Notes: generated from the letters alone by a model not told the origin. DNA of 64,000 bases from Brevundimonas bullata (GCF_003350205.1 NZ_QLLC01000012.1:40785-104784); one strand, 5' to 3'; positions 20,646 through 33,293 are shown, counted from the stretch's first letter. A program made the numbers and translations.

Positions 20646-21086
20646 ATGCCGTCCATGATGCGCCCCGCCCTCGCCGCCTCTCTTCTGGCCCTGTCGCTCG
20701 CTCTGGCGGGGTGCGGCCAGCCGCAGCCTGCGCCCGCCGAGGCGCCGACCGCGGGCGCTGACGCCTCGCTGTCGCAGGAACCGATCGACGCCGTGCCGAT
20801 CACGGCCGAGCCGACGCCGGCGCCCGCCCCGGTCGCCCCGCCCAAGCCCAAGACCGAACCCGTCGTCTCCAAGCCCGCAGAACCTGTCGGCGAGCCGGGC
20901 TCCTGCCTGGCCGAGATCGGCGAGGCCCGGTCCAAGCGGCTGGTCGAACGCTGCATCCAGGTCAGCCCCGCCACCCGCCCGCCCTGCAACAGCGCCAACC
21001 CCTGCGACATGATCCAGGGCGAGATCGACCGTTCCTGCGCCATGTACGGGCCGGATGAAGCCAAGCCGAAGGAATGCGCCGCTTGA
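20646..21086 (+). CDS. Putative proline-rich lipoprotein
   Basis: A 146-residue protein of unknown function. The signal sequence ends in the lipobox LAGC, so the mature protein should be lipid-anchored. A Pro/Ala/Lys-rich linker (about residues 50-85) leads to a compact C-terminal domain with six cysteines in pairs (GSCLAEIGEARSKRLVERC, PPCNSANPC, SCAMYG), suggesting disulfides in the periplasm. The ATG at 20646 is preferred because it starts the signal peptide and lies downstream of GGAGA; an earlier in-frame start would bury it. Confidence 0.8.
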   Translation: MPSMMRPALAASLLALSLALAGCGQPQPAPAEAPTAGADASLSQEPIDAVPITAEPTPAPAPVAPPKPKTEPVVSKPAEPVGEPGSCLAEIGEARSKRLVERCIQVSPATRPPCNSANPCDMIQGEIDRSCAMYGPDEAKPKECAA

Positions 21087-21103
21087 TCCAAGACGCCGCA
21101 GCC

Positions 21104-21248
21104 TCTCCCTCCCCTTGATGGGGAGGGTGGTCGCGGAGCGACCGGGTGGGGAGGGCCAGGCTGATTATCCGCAGCGCCTGACCTGCCGAAGCGCCCCCAC
21201 CCGTCTGCCGCTTCGCGTCAGCCACCCTCCCCATGCAGGGGAGGGAGA
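21104..21248. repeat. Intergenic inverted repeat, CTCCCTCCCC family
   Basis: Inverted arms of 27 bp with two mismatches (21104-21130 and 21222-21248) enclose a second, imperfect inverted pair around CGGGTGGGG and CCCCCACCCG. It lies between the converging lipoprotein gene and pnp and does not share the GTCAT ends of the more common family in this window. Confidence 0.8.
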
Positions 21249-21252
21249 AACA

Positions 21253-21293
21253 GCGCTCAAGCAGCCCGCGACCGCGTCGCGGGCGATAGCGCC
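21253..21293 (-). other. Structured RNA element, copy 3 (downstream of pnp)
   Basis: Read on the minus strand: outer stem GCGCT/AGCGC, internal loop ATC/TGCTTG and an inner 9-bp helix (21276-21284 with 21264-21272). The layout and the TGCTTG strand match the elements after mdh and asd. It lies just past the pnp terminator, so it may be transcribed by read-through only or form part of a longer 3' end. Confidence 0.55.
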
Positions 21294-21300
21294 CTAAAAA

Positions 21301-21333
21301 GAAAAAAGGCCCCGCTGTTTCCAGCGGGGCCTT
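21301..21333 (-). terminator. Rho-independent terminator of pnp
   Basis: A 10-bp stem (21308-21317 with 21322-21331) with loop GAAA on the minus strand is followed by six T. It lies about 20 bases after the pnp stop and should end the rpsO-pnp transcript. Confidence 0.92.
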
Positions 21334-21353
21334 CTTCATTTCAATCGCGAGGC

Positions 21354-23588
21354 CTAGTCGCGACGGCGACGGCCGCGGTCGCCGCCGTTGCGGTCGCCTT
21401 CACGCTTGGGACGGCCGCCGGTGTCGTCGGACAGCGGGGCTTCACCGCGTTCAGCGCGCTCGGCGTTGATCTTGTCGGTGATGTCTTCGCCGGTTTCCTG
21501 GTCGACGACCTTCATCGACAGCTTGGTCTTGCCGCGATCGTCGAAGCCCAGGAACTTGACCTTGACCTCCTGGCCTTCCGACAGGACGTCGGCCGGGTTG
21601 GCGACGCGTTCCAGAGCGATCTGGGACACGTGGACCAGGCCGTCCTTGGCGCCGAAGAAGTTCACGAAGGCGCCGAAGTCGACAACCTTCACGACCTTGC
21701 CGGAGTAGATCATGCCCAGCTCGGGTTCCGAGGCGATGGACTGAATCCAGGCCTTGGCGGCGTCGATCTTCTCCTGGTCGTTGGCGGCGACCTTGATGGT
21801 GCCGTCATCGCCGATGTCGATCTTGGCGCCGGTCTTCTCGACGATCTCGCGGATGACCTTGCCGCCCGAACCGATCACTTCACGGATCTTGTCGACCGGG
21901 ATCTTGATCGTTTCGATCTTCGGAGCGTGCTCGCCCAGCTCAGCGCGCGGGGCGTCCATGGCCTTCGACATTTCGTCGAGGATGTGCAGACGACCGGCCG
22001 AAGCCTGCGTCAGAGCCTGTTCCATGATCTCCTTGGTGATGCCGGCGACCTTGATGTCCATCTGAAGGCTGGTGATGCCTTCCGAGGTGCCCGCGACCTT
22101 GAAGTCCATGTCGCCCAGGTGATCTTCGTCACCCAGGATGTCGGACAGGATGGCGAACTCGCCCGACGGCTCCAGGATCAGACCCATGGCGATGCCCGAG
22201 ACCGGACGGATCAGCGGCACGCCGGCGTCCATCAGAGCCAGCGACGAACCGCAGACCGTGGCCATCGAGGACGAGCCGTTGGACTCGGTGATCTCGGAGA
22301 CCAGACGGATGGTGTAGGGGAAGTCTTCCTTGGTCGGCAGCATCGGACGGATCGCGCGCCAGGCCAGCTTGCCGTGACCGATTTCGCGACGGCCGGGCGA
22401 ACCCATGCGGCCCGCTTCACCCACCGAATAGGGGGGGAAGTTGTAGTGCAGCAGGAAGGATTCCTTGTACGTGCCCGACAGGCTGTCGATGTACTGCTCG
22501 TCCTCGCCGGTGCCGAGCGTGGCGACGACCAGGGCCTGGGTTTCGCCGCGCGTGAACAGCGACGAACCGTGGGTGCGCGGCAGGACGCCGACTTCCGAAA
22601 CGATGGCCCGGACCTTGTCGAGGGCGCGGCCGTCGACGCGGTGGGCGTTCTCGATGATGTCGCGACGCAGGACGTCGGCTTCGCATTCCTTGAAGGCGGC
22701 CGAGAACTTGGACGAGTCGACGCCCTCAGGGTTCTCGTCGGACTTCACCAGGGCGGCGGCGGCGGTCTTCTTGGCCGCGTCGACGCCCGAACGGCGCTCA
22801 TACTTGCCCGGGTGGGCGTAGGCGGCCTTGATGTCTTCGCCGACCAGCTTCTTGATCGAGGCGACGACGTCGGAGTGGTCTTCGGCCTGGAAGTCGAAGG
22901 GCTCCTTGGCGGCGTGTTCGGCCAGTTCGATGATGGCGTCGATGACCGGCTGCATGCCCGCGTGCGCGAACATCAGGGCCTCGAGCATCTTCTCTTCCGA
23001 CAGCTCCTTGGCTTCGGATTCGACCATCATCAGGGCGTCTTGCGTACCGGCGACGACCAGGTCCAGCGTGGAGTCAGCCAGGGTGTCGATGGCCGGGTTC
23101 AGCACCAGCTCGCCGTCGATCAGGCCGACGCGCGCGGCGCCGATCGGGCCCATGAAGGGCACGCCCGAGATGGTCAGGGCGGCCGAGGCGGCGACCATGC
23201 CGACGATGTCCGGGTCGTTCTCCATGTCGTGCTGCAGCACGGTGATGACGACCTGGGTCTCGTTCTTGAAGCCCTTGACGAACAGGGGGCGGATCGGACG
23301 GTCGATCAGGCGCGAGACCAGGGTCTCTTTTTCCGACGGACGGCCTTCACGCTTGAAGTAACCGCCCGGGATCTTGCCGGCGGCGAACGTCTTCTCTTGG
23401 TAGTTGACGGTCAGGGGGAAGAAATCCAGGCCCGGCTTGGGCTGACGGCCATAGACGACGGTGGCCAGAACCACGGTCTCGCCGTAGGTCGCCAGCACGG
23501 CGCCGTCAGCCTGACGGGCGATGCGGCCGGTTTCCAGCGTCAGCGGGCGGCCGGCCCACTCGATCGTCTTGCGTTTGATATCGAACAT
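21354..23588 (-). CDS. pnp: Polyribonucleotide nucleotidyltransferase
   Basis: PNPase, a 3'-5' phosphorolytic exoribonuclease of the RNA degradosome. The 744-residue protein holds two RNase PH domains (the second with [20 protein letters not shown] and a metal-binding [18 protein letters not shown]), a KH domain ([15 protein letters not shown]) and an S1 domain ([20 protein letters not shown]), then a basic Gly/Arg tail. The ATG at 23588 follows AGAAGAA; in-frame sequence upstream is leader. The 299-base gap to rpsO holds a stem-loop and leader, with no other gene. Confidence 0.98.
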   Translation of the reverse strand: MFDIKRKTIEWAGRPLTLETGRIARQADGAVLATYGETVVLATVVYGRQPKPGLDFFPLTVNYQEKTFAAGKIPGGYFKREGRPSEKETLVSRLIDRPIRPLFVKGFKNETQVVITVLQHDMENDPDIVGMVAASAALTISGVPFMGPIGAARVGLIDGELVLNPAIDTLADSTLDLVVAGTQDALMMVESEAKELSEEKMLEALMFAHAGMQPVIDAIIELAEHAAKEPFDFQAEDHSDVVASIKKLVGEDIKAAYAHPGKYERRSGVDAAKKTAAAALVKSDENPEGVDSSKFSAAFKECEADVLRRDIIENAHRVDGRALDKVRAIVSEVGVLPRTHGSSLFTRGETQALVVATLGTGEDEQYIDSLSGTYKESFLLHYNFPPYSVGEAGRMGSPGRREIGHGKLAWRAIRPMLPTKEDFPYTIRLVSEITESNGSSSMATVCGSSLALMDAGVPLIRPVSGIAMGLILEPSGEFAILSDILGDEDHLGDMDFKVAGTSEGITSLQMDIKVAGITKEIMEQALTQASAGRLHILDEMSKAMDAPRAELGEHAPKIETIKIPVDKIREVIGSGGKVIREIVEKTGAKIDIGDDGTIKVAANDQEKIDAAKAWIQSIASEPELGMIYSGKVVKVVDFGAFVNFFGAKDGLVHVSQIALERVANPADVLSEGQEVKVKFLGFDDRGKTKLSMKVVDQETGEDITDKINAERAERGEAPLSDDTGGRPKREGDRNGGDRGRRRRD

Positions 23589-23828
23589 TTTTCTTCTTTC
23601 AGATCCCGGCGGGCGTATTCCCGGCGGGGGCGGAGCGGCAGGCGTTTTCGTCCCACGGTTCCCGATGAACCCGGCGGCGCTTCGCGGCCGGGCGGGTGGA
23701 GTGAGGACCGCCTTCATGGCCCTCGCGTCTGCGCCGATTTAGGACCTGCGGCGCGCAGGAAGCTCACTGTTTGGCATATCCGGAGGCGGACGACAGCCCG
23801 CTCCATCGGAAATGCTCTAGGTGCGGAA

Positions 23829-23858
23829 CGAGGCGCGGACGTGTCCGCCCGCGCCTCG
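23829..23858 (-). promoter_or_regulatory. rpsO-pnp intergenic stem-loop
   Basis: A perfect 10-bp stem (23849-23858 with 23829-23838) around a 10-base loop lies 30 bases past the rpsO stop and has no T-run. In E. coli a hairpin in the same interval is the RNase III site through which PNPase controls its own message; a similar role is possible here but is inference. Confidence 0.6.
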
Positions 23859-23887
23859 AAAATCGTTTCCGCTGCTGGTCGGCCGCC

Positions 23888-24157
23888 TTAGCGACGCAGG
23901 CCCAGCTTGGCGATCAGAGCGGTGTAACGCTCGCGATCGGTCTTGATCAGGTGGTCAAGAAGACGACGACGCTGCGAGACCATCTTGAGCAGGCCGCGAC
24001 GCGAGTGGTTGTCTTTCTTGTGGGTCTTGAAGTGGTCGGTCAGGTTGGCGATGCGTTCCGAAAGGATCGCGACCTGAACCTCGGCCGAGCCGGTGTCTGC
24101 AGCCGAACGAGCGTTGTCAGCAATGACTTCGCTCTTGCGTTGAGCCGTAATCGACAT
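23888..24157 (-). CDS. rpsO: 30S ribosomal protein S15
   Basis: An 89-residue primary 16S rRNA-binding protein, full family length. [32 protein letters not shown] contains the rRNA-binding DNHSRRGL signature. The ATG lies 7 bases after a GGAG that can be sequestered in a small hairpin. It lies between truB and pnp, as in most proteobacteria. Confidence 0.99.
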   Translation of the reverse strand: MSITAQRKSEVIADNARSAADTGSAEVQVAILSERIANLTDHFKTHKKDNHSRRGLLKMVSQRRRLLDHLIKTDRERYTALIAKLGLRR

Positions 24158-24162
24158 CGAAA

Positions 24163-24177
24163 GTCTCCATGTTGGAG
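24163..24177 (-). promoter_or_regulatory. rpsO leader hairpin hiding the ribosome binding site
   Basis: On the minus strand CTCCA-ACA-TGGAG forms a 5-bp hairpin whose 3' strand contains the GGAG used by rpsO, ending 7 bases before the ATG. S15 represses its own translation in other bacteria through leader structures, so this is a plausible control point, though the stem is short. Confidence 0.45.
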
Positions 24178-24204
24178 CCCTGTCGCGTCGTCCGAAAACG
24201 AACG

Positions 24205-25137
24205 CTAGGGGAGATTGAAAACGCGGTCGGGTTCTAGCCGTCCGGCCCGCATGGTGCAGAGCGCGACCAGGGTTTCTCCCGCGAAGGCCGACACCGTGCG
24301 CGAGCCGGCGCTAAGCTGGCTCTTCAAGGTTTCAACCTGACGGGGGAGCAGAACGATCGGCCGACCCTGCCTTAGCGAGAAGGCGTCCTGATCCGTGACG
24401 GCCAGTTCCGGGATGTCGTCCAGAGCGGTCGAAACGGGCAGCAGGCCTTCCAAGGCGGCGCCCTTATGCGCCAGATCGGCGAGAAAATCCAGAGTGACGG
24501 CGTTCTCGGCGGTGAACGGCCCCACCCGTTCGCGCCGCAGAGCGGAAACATGCCCCTCGGCGCCCAGCATCACAGCCAGGTCGCGCGCCAGCGAACGCAC
24601 ATAGACGCCCTTGCCCGTGCGCATGGTGATTTCGACGTGGTCGGCGTCCGGAGCGTCAGTCACCGCCGCCTCATGGATCATGACCTTGCGGGCTTCCAGT
24701 TCGAACTCGGCGCCGTCGCGGGCCAGGTCATAGGCGCGCTCGCCGTTGACGCGGATGGCCGAGAACTGCGGGGGAACCTGATCGATCTCGCCGGCGAAGG
24801 ACGGCAGGGCCGCCTTCACCGCCTCGACCGAGGGGCGCACGTCGGACCGGGCGATGATCTCGCCCTCGCGGTCGATGCTGTCGGTGGAGATGCCCCAGTG
24901 GATGGTGAAGCGATAGACCTTCTCGGCGTCCATCATGAAGGGCACGGTCTTGGTCGCCTCGCCCAGCGCAATCGGCAGAACGCCCGAGGCCAGCGGGTCC
25001 AGCGTCCCGGCGTGACCGGCCTTCTGGGCGTCGAACAGGCGGCGGACCTTGGTCACCGCCTCGGTCGAGCCCATCTCATAGGCCTTGTCGAGGCAGACCC
25101 AGCCGTTGACGATCTCGCCCTTCTTGCGGCGCGCCAT
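24205..25137 (-). CDS. truB: tRNA pseudouridine-55 synthase
   Basis: Makes pseudouridine 55 in the T-loop of tRNAs. The 310-residue protein has the catalytic aspartate in [34 protein letters not shown] and [15 protein letters not shown]. The ATG at 25137 shares one base with the rbfA stop (TGATG), so rbfA and truB are coupled; an extra TTG just upstream was not used. Confidence 0.97.
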   Translation of the reverse strand: MARRKKGEIVNGWVCLDKAYEMGSTEAVTKVRRLFDAQKAGHAGTLDPLASGVLPIALGEATKTVPFMMDAEKVYRFTIHWGISTDSIDREGEIIARSDVRPSVEAVKAALPSFAGEIDQVPPQFSAIRVNGERAYDLARDGAEFELEARKVMIHEAAVTDAPDADHVEITMRTGKGVYVRSLARDLAVMLGAEGHVSALRRERVGPFTAENAVTLDFLADLAHKGAALEGLLPVSTALDDIPELAVTDQDAFSLRQGRPIVLLPRQVETLKSQLSAGSRTVSAFAGETLVALCTMRAGRLEPDRVFNLP

Positions 25138-25595
25138 CAAGCTTGGCCTTCGTCGTCGCTTTCCGGGCGTTCGAGATCAGCGCGGATGCGCGGATCGTCC
25201 ATCAGCCGGTCCATATAGCTGGCCGCCTCGAAGCTCTCGTCGTGGCGGAACTTCAGGTCCGGGGTGTATTTCATGTCGATCAGGCGGCCCAGCTGGCCGC
25301 GCAGGAACTTGGCGTGAGTGTTCAGCGCCTTGATGATCACCGACTCCTGCCCCGCCGTCTCGGCCGTCTTGACCCCGGCGCCCAGGGGCTCGACGAAACA
25401 GATGGCGTGACGCAGGTCCGGCGACAGACGCACCTCGGTCACGGTGATCGACACGCCGTCCAGGGCCTCGTCGTGGATGCCGTGTTCGCGCAGAACGTCG
25501 ACCAGGGCGTGACGGATCAGTTCGCCGGCGCGCAGCTGGCGCTGTGACGGACCCTGAGGACCGCTGGCGTTGCGGGTATGTTGTTTGCGGCTCAT
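25137..25595 (-). CDS. rbfA: Ribosome-binding factor A
   Basis: Small KH-like factor for late 30S maturation and 16S rRNA 5'-end processing. 152 residues with [19 protein letters not shown] at the start of the fold and [20 protein letters not shown], the conserved end of the domain. The ATG at 25595 follows GGGAGG; upstream in-frame sequence is not coding-like. In most genomes rbfA follows infB directly, but here two other genes intervene. Confidence 0.96.
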   Translation of the reverse strand: MSRKQHTRNASGPQGPSQRQLRAGELIRHALVDVLREHGIHDEALDGVSITVTEVRLSPDLRHAICFVEPLGAGVKTAETAGQESVIIKALNTHAKFLRGQLGRLIDMKYTPDLKFRHDESFEAASYMDRLMDDPRIRADLERPESDDEGQA

Positions 25596-25657
25596 GGCGC
25601 GCCTCCCTTGTCGCTCGCCGGGGATCGGACGCCGGCTGAAAAAGCGAAGGGCGCGGT

Positions 25658-26398
25658 CTAGTCGCGGACGGGCGGCAAGTCCAGCTTGGCCGCATCCGCC
25701 TTGCCCGCATCGATCTGGCCCGCAACGGTCTGGCCCCGCGCCGCCGTGCGCATCACCTCGCCCGAGGTCAGGGTTCGCCAGGGCCGGATCGGCAATCCCG
25801 CCGCCGACAACAGGTCCGCCGTCCAGTGGTTGCACAGATGACCGACCCAGAAGGTCTCTCGGCTCTCAAAGAAACGCGCGTCGTCACCGGATCGGGCCGT
25901 CGCCAGCACAGGCCGCCCCGCTGCGTCGGTCACGAGCGAGGCCTGGACCCGCCTCCGCAAGGCCGCCATCCCCGCCGCCGACAGGGTCAGCGCCTGTCGA
26001 CCCTCGGCCCGGAACCGCCGCGCAGGATGGGTCGCCACCGGGTCCAGCATGACGACCGAGGCGTTGCCCGGCTTGAGAAAGGCGCGGACGCCGTCCACCA
26101 GCCGCGCCGAGATCGGGCTCTGATCGACATAGAAGGTCGCGTCGCCCCAGCCGATCAGGACCCAGTGGCCGGGCGCCAGCCCCGCCGTCGCCTCGGCCAG
26201 CGGGCCGCCGCCCTCGACCAGGGCCGCGCGCGGCACGGCCAGATCGGTGTGGAAACCGTTGTCGAGCAGATAGACGGTCACGCCCGCCTCGCTCGGCCCG
26301 GCCGGATAGAGGGCGGGATCGCCGGGCCGGGTCAGGGTCCACAGCGCCGCGACTGCACCGATCAGGGCCGCAATCAGGAACCGGCCCAGCGCCCCCAC
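25658..26398 (-). CDS. DUF2459 family protein
   Basis: A 246-residue protein of unknown function with an N-terminal membrane anchor (residues ~5-22). It shows the DUF2459 features VYLLDNGFHTDLAVP, HWVLIGWGDATFYVD and CNHWTADLLSAAGLPI. The conserved His, Asp, Cys and Asn residues suggest a periplasmic hydrolase-like fold, but no activity is known to me. The start is GTG at 26398, seven bases after the stop of the upstream secreted-protein gene, so the two form an operon wedged between infB and rbfA. Confidence 0.82.
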   Translation of the reverse strand: MGALGRFLIAALIGAVAALWTLTRPGDPALYPAGPSEAGVTVYLLDNGFHTDLAVPRAALVEGGGPLAEATAGLAPGHWVLIGWGDATFYVDQSPISARLVDGVRAFLKPGNASVVMLDPVATHPARRFRAEGRQALTLSAAGMAALRRRVQASLVTDAAGRPVLATARSGDDARFFESRETFWVGHLCNHWTADLLSAAGLPIRPWRTLTSGEVMRTAARGQTVAGQIDAGKADAAKLDLPPVRD

Positions 26399-26405
26399 GG
26401 CGTCC

Positions 26406-26930
26406 TCAGTTCGGGCCGTAGGCCAGGGGCGCGTCCCTGGCCGGACCGGCGCCCTGCTGCGTCGCCCATTCGCCGCGGTAGTCGTAGTTCAACTGCACGC
26501 AGTGGCGATACTGGCCGTCGCTCCACCGGCCCACGGCCTGCATGGTCATGGGCCGCCCGGCCTTGACGCGACCGATCACCACCCAGCTCTCGTCCGCACC
26601 GGGGCACAGGGCCCGCGCCAGACCGCGTCCGTCGCCTTCCTGAACGATGGAATAGACGCCGCTCTCGCTGGCCCCCGCCGGCAGGGCGCGACGCACCGCG
26701 TCAGGGCCGCCGCGCTCGAAGCGGGCCGACCCACGCGAGGTGCTGGAAAACAGATTGCGCACCGCCACGGCGCCGAAGAGGCCGCGCTCGACCTCCAGGG
26801 TCACGCCGCGCGTCAGGGCCTGGGTCGTGCGGTCGCGCGCGTCAAAAGCCAGAAAGCGGGTGTCGGCGGCGGCCGTGCCCGCCGTGGCGGAGACGGCGAC
26901 GAGAGCCGAGATCAGGATGTGGCGGCGCAT
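26406..26930 (-). CDS. Secreted protein of unknown function
   Basis: 174 residues with a clear signal peptide (MRRHILISALVAVSATAGTAAA, cleavage after about residue 22). The mature part has two cysteines (ALCPGADESW and RHCVQLNYDYRG) that could form a disulfide. No family recognised. The ATG at 26930 lies 5 bases after AGGGG. It is followed at once by the DUF2459 gene and lies past the infB terminator, so the pair probably has its own promoter in 26931-27010. Confidence 0.72.
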   Translation of the reverse strand: MRRHILISALVAVSATAGTAAADTRFLAFDARDRTTQALTRGVTLEVERGLFGAVAVRNLFSSTSRGSARFERGGPDAVRRALPAGASESGVYSIVQEGDGRGLARALCPGADESWVVIGRVKAGRPMTMQAVGRWSDGQYRHCVQLNYDYRGEWATQQGAGPARDAPLAYGPN

Positions 26931-27014
26931 GGCGACCCCTTGATGAACGCCCCCCGGCGACGGCCCGACCCTAGAACCGGCCAGGCCCAAGGTGAAGCCT
27001 CCATAAGGTCTCGC

Positions 27015-27054
27015 CCAAAGACAAAGGGCGCGGTCCCTTGCGAGACCGCGCCCT
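27015..27054 (-). terminator. Rho-independent terminator of infB
   Basis: A 10-bp GC stem (27044-27053 with 27026-27035) is followed on the minus strand by TTTGTCTTT. It lies 27 bases after the infB stop and separates infB from the two unknown genes and rbfA. Confidence 0.87.
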
Positions 27055-27079
27055 GAAGCCTTGAGCGAGCTCAGACGTC

Positions 27080-30115
<3,036 letters not shown>

Positions 30116-30194
30116 CCGGTCGCTTTACTCGGGGCGGAGAATTCCGCCATCGTCTCGTCAAACACCCATAGCCGGGCGTGGTCCCGCTTCCTGG

Positions 30195-30899
30195 TCAGGA
30201 AACAGGGCCTCGTCCGCCAAAAGCCTCAGGCTCTCGTTCCGGGGTCTCGCCCCGGTCGTCCTCGGCGCCGTCGCCGGGGCCATCCCGGCGCCAGCTCTCT
30301 GGACTCAGAGGCCGAAATCCCGCCAGTCGCTCGACCTCAATGGTCCAGCGATCGGCTCGCCCGCCTTTCAGCAGGATGGCGTGTATCGCATTTTCCAGCC
30401 CAAGGGCCAAACTCAAATCGTCCGCGCTGAAAGCGCCGCAGATTTTGGGCGCCGGGGACGGGTGTTTCGCCAGGGCCAGAAGCTTGCCTCGACCGTCGGC
30501 GGACCCGTCCGCCGCCTCGATGACCCAAGCCGCTCGCCCGCCACGAATGGCGGCGGCGCTCTTTTCAAAGCCAGAGATAAGCACGCCTTCGCGCCGGGCA
30601 AGACCCAGCTGGTCGAGACAGCGCCGAACCAGCAGCTTCTCGACCAGATCGGCCAGGTCCGCCGCCGGTTTCAACGGCGCCTTGGCCGAGCGGGCGAACA
30701 GGTTCTTCTTCACCGCCGTCTCGATCGAGGCGCGGTCGGCGGCGACCCAGAGGCCGCGGCCGGGCAGTTTTCGTGCGAGATCGGGGGCCACCGAGCCGTC
30801 CGGCGCCGGCACGAAGCGGATCAGGCGAGATTCATCGAGAACCTGGCGGGTCACCAGGTCCTGACGGTCTCTATCGATCAGCGCCTCGTTCGAAGTCAT
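30195..30899 (-). CDS. YlxR (DUF448) RNA-binding protein
   Basis: 234 residues. The N-terminal half has the DUF448 signature with RLIRFVPAPDG and KLPGRGLWVAADR; a second, L7Ae-like domain (LLVRRCLDQLGLARREGVLISGFEK, residues ~90-120) follows, as in alphaproteobacterial versions. Proteins of this type are encoded between nusA and infB and are thought to bind RNA in transcription or translation control. The polar, charged C-terminus is probably disordered. Confidence 0.9.
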   Translation of the reverse strand: MTSNEALIDRDRQDLVTRQVLDESRLIRFVPAPDGSVAPDLARKLPGRGLWVAADRASIETAVKKNLFARSAKAPLKPAADLADLVEKLLVRRCLDQLGLARREGVLISGFEKSAAAIRGGRAAWVIEAADGSADGRGKLLALAKHPSPAPKICGAFSADDLSLALGLENAIHAILLKGGRADRWTIEVERLAGFRPLSPESWRRDGPGDGAEDDRGETPEREPEAFGGRGPVS

Positions 30900-30917
30900 G
30901 GACAGCTGCGGCTCCCA

Positions 30918-32645
30918 TCACGCGTCTTGGGTCGGCTCGAGGTCTTCGGCGAAGACCTCCGCATCGACATCAACGGCTTCAGCCTCGTATTCGGCGGCCT
31001 CTTCACCGGCTTCGGCGAAGATTTCTTCCTCATACTCGGGCTCTTCGACCTGCGGCAGTTCCGAGGCGTCGATCCAGCCGGCGGCCACGCGGGCCTGCAG
31101 GATCAGCAGCTCGGCGTCCTGTTGCGACAGGTTGAAGCTTTCCAGAACGCCCGGCAGTTTCACGCGCTCGCCGTTCTTGACCTCATAGCCGCCGCGGATT
31201 TCGTCGGTGGCCAGGTCGGCCAGGTCCTCGACCGTCTTCACGCCGCCTTCGCCCAGGGCGACGGCGATGGCGCCGGTGACGCCCGGAACCGCCAGAACGC
31301 CGTCCTCGACGCCCAGGGCCACGCGCTTGGCGTCCAGTTCGGCGGCCTTGCGGTCCAGGAACTCACGGGCGCGGGTCTGCAGCTCTTCGGCGGTGTCCTC
31401 GTCGAAGCCTTCGATCTCGGCGACTTCATAGGCTTCAACGAAGGCCAGATCTTCGACCGTGGCGAAACCTTCGGTGACCAGCAGTTGGGCGATGGTCTCG
31501 TCGACGTCCAGGGCTTCCTGGAACAGGGCGGTCCGCTCGGCGAACTCCTTCTGACGACGCTCAGAGTCCTGCGACTCGGTGATGATGTCGATCTGCCAGC
31601 CGGTCAGCTGCGAGGCCAGACGGACGTTCTGGCCGCGACGGCCGATGGCCAGCGACAGCTGCTCGTCGGGCACCACGACTTCGACGCGGTCGGCGTCTTC
31701 GTCCATGACCACCTTGGCGACTTCAGCCGGGGCCAGGGCGTTGACGATGAAGGTGGGCTCGTCGTCGTTCCACTGGATGATGTCGATCTTCTCGCCCTGC
31801 AGTTCGGCGACGACCGCCTGAACGCGGCTGCCGCGCATGCCGACGCAGGCGCCGACGGGGTCGATCGAGCTGTCGTTCGACAGGACGGCCATCTTGGCGC
31901 GCGAACCGGCGTCGCGGGCGGCGGCGCGGATCTCGATCACACCGTCATAGACTTCCGGCACTTCCTGGGCGAACAGCTTGGCCATGAAGCCCGGGTGGGC
32001 GCGGCTCAGCATGACCTGCGGGCCCTTGGCCTCGGGACGGACGTCGTAGATGTAGGTGCGGACGCGGTCGCCGACGTTGAAGACTTCGCGCGGGATCGAC
32101 TGGTCGCGGCGCATGATGCCTTCGCCACGGCCCAGGTCGACGATGGTGTTGCCGTATTCGACGCGCTTGACCGTGCCGTTGACGATTTCGCCGACGCGAT
32201 CCTTGAACTCTTCGTACTGGTTGGCGCGCTCGGCCTCGCGGACCTTGCCGGTCACGACCTGGCGAGCCATCTGGGTCTGGACGCGGCCGAACTCGAACGG
32301 CGGCAGGGTCTCGACGTATTCCTTGCCGACCACGGCTTCCGGGTCGCGCTTGGAGGCGTCGGTCAGGCGCACCATGGCGCTGTCGTTGAACTCTTCCAGC
32401 TCGTCTTCCGGCTGCCAGTCGTCCGGCACGATGGTGACGTGGCGGGTCAGCGACAGCTCACCGGTCTTGTGGTCGATCTTGGCGCGGATGTCGTGGTGAG
32501 CGCCATAGCGCGACTTGGCGCCCTTCTGGATCGCCTCTTCGATCGCCTCGATGACGACTTCTTTGTCGATGTTCTTCTCACGCGCGACAGCGTCGGCGAT
32601 CGAGAGGAGTTCGAGACGGTTGGCGGAAATACCGGTGACGGCCAT
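30918..32645 (-). CDS. nusA: Transcription termination/antitermination protein NusA
   Basis: RNA polymerase-binding factor for pausing, termination and rRNA antitermination. The 575-residue protein holds the N-terminal polymerase-binding domain ([20 protein letters not shown]), S1 domain ([19 protein letters not shown]), two KH domains ([30 protein letters not shown]) and C-terminal acidic helix-hairpin-helix repeats with a very acidic tail. The ATG shares one base with the rimP stop. Confidence 0.98.
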   Translation of the reverse strand: MAVTGISANRLELLSIADAVAREKNIDKEVVIEAIEEAIQKGAKSRYGAHHDIRAKIDHKTGELSLTRHVTIVPDDWQPEDELEEFNDSAMVRLTDASKRDPEAVVGKEYVETLPPFEFGRVQTQMARQVVTGKVREAERANQYEEFKDRVGEIVNGTVKRVEYGNTIVDLGRGEGIMRRDQSIPREVFNVGDRVRTYIYDVRPEAKGPQVMLSRAHPGFMAKLFAQEVPEVYDGVIEIRAAARDAGSRAKMAVLSNDSSIDPVGACVGMRGSRVQAVVAELQGEKIDIIQWNDDEPTFIVNALAPAEVAKVVMDEDADRVEVVVPDEQLSLAIGRRGQNVRLASQLTGWQIDIITESQDSERRQKEFAERTALFQEALDVDETIAQLLVTEGFATVEDLAFVEAYEVAEIEGFDEDTAEELQTRAREFLDRKAAELDAKRVALGVEDGVLAVPGVTGAIAVALGEGGVKTVEDLADLATDEIRGGYEVKNGERVKLPGVLESFNLSQQDAELLILQARVAAGWIDASELPQVEEPEYEEEIFAEAGEEAAEYEAEAVDVDAEVFAEDLEPTQDA

Positions 32646-33262
32646 CAGGCTTTGTCCTTGGTCGAGGTCGTGATGTTGGTCGTGTCTTCAGTTTCGGCTT
32701 CGGCTTCGCCTTCCGGCAGGCCGTCGTCTTCGGGTTCGCCGCGCGCCGCGCGCAGGGCCGCGCCCCGCTTCAGCAGCTCGTCGGTCAGGATCAGCTTGGC
32801 GTCCGACACCCATTCGAAGGGGATCAGGGCGGTGTCTTCCTCGCCGTCCAGATCGATGGCGACATTGTCGCCCTCGACGCCGGCCAGCACACCCTTGAAG
32901 CGCTTGCGGCCCTCGACCATGCGGTCGGTCTCCAGGCGCGCCTCGAACCCTTCGAACAGCTGGAAGTCCAGCAGGCGGGTCAGCGGCCGGTCGACGCCGG
33001 GCGACGAAACCTCCAGCAGGTATTCGCCCGAGATCGGGTCGGCGGCGTCGAACACTTCCGACACCGCGCGCGACAGGCGGGCGCATTCCTCGACCGAGAT
33101 GTCGTTGTCGACCACGCGCTCGGCCATGATCTGCAGACGGCGACGCAGGGTGCCGCCCATCAGGCGCACGCGAACGACAGCCAACCCCAGGCTTTCAGCC
33201 ACGGGGTCGATCATCTCCAGCAAGGCGCGGTCTTCAGCAGTCTTTGCGCGCAAAGGCTTCAC
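32645..33262 (-). CDS. rimP: Ribosome maturation factor RimP
   Basis: Assists 30S subunit assembly. The 205-residue protein has the two-domain RimP layout, with [31 protein letters not shown] and the SH3-like C-terminal half, followed by an acidic extension of about 35 residues ([20 protein letters not shown]) not needed for the fold. The start is GTG at 33262, preceded by a strong leader hairpin. First gene of rimP-nusA-ylxR-infB. Confidence 0.95.
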   Translation of the reverse strand: MKPLRAKTAEDRALLEMIDPVAESLGLAVVRVRLMGGTLRRRLQIMAERVVDNDISVEECARLSRAVSEVFDAADPISGEYLLEVSSPGVDRPLTRLLDFQLFEGFEARLETDRMVEGRKRFKGVLAGVEGDNVAIDLDGEEDTALIPFEWVSDAKLILTDELLKRGAALRAARGEPEDDGLPEGEAEAETEDTTNITTSTKDKA

Positions 33263-33267
33263 TCTTT

Positions 33268-33293
33268 ATCCGGCCGCCACGCAGGCGCCGGAT
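33268..33293 (-). promoter_or_regulatory. Leader hairpin just before rimP
   Basis: ATCCGGC and GCCGGAT (33268-33274 and 33287-33293) pair, and GCC/GGC inside extend the stem past one bulged base to about 10 bp around a 5-base loop. It ends five bases before the rimP GTG and has no T-run. It could influence translation initiation of the operon's first gene. Confidence 0.45.
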
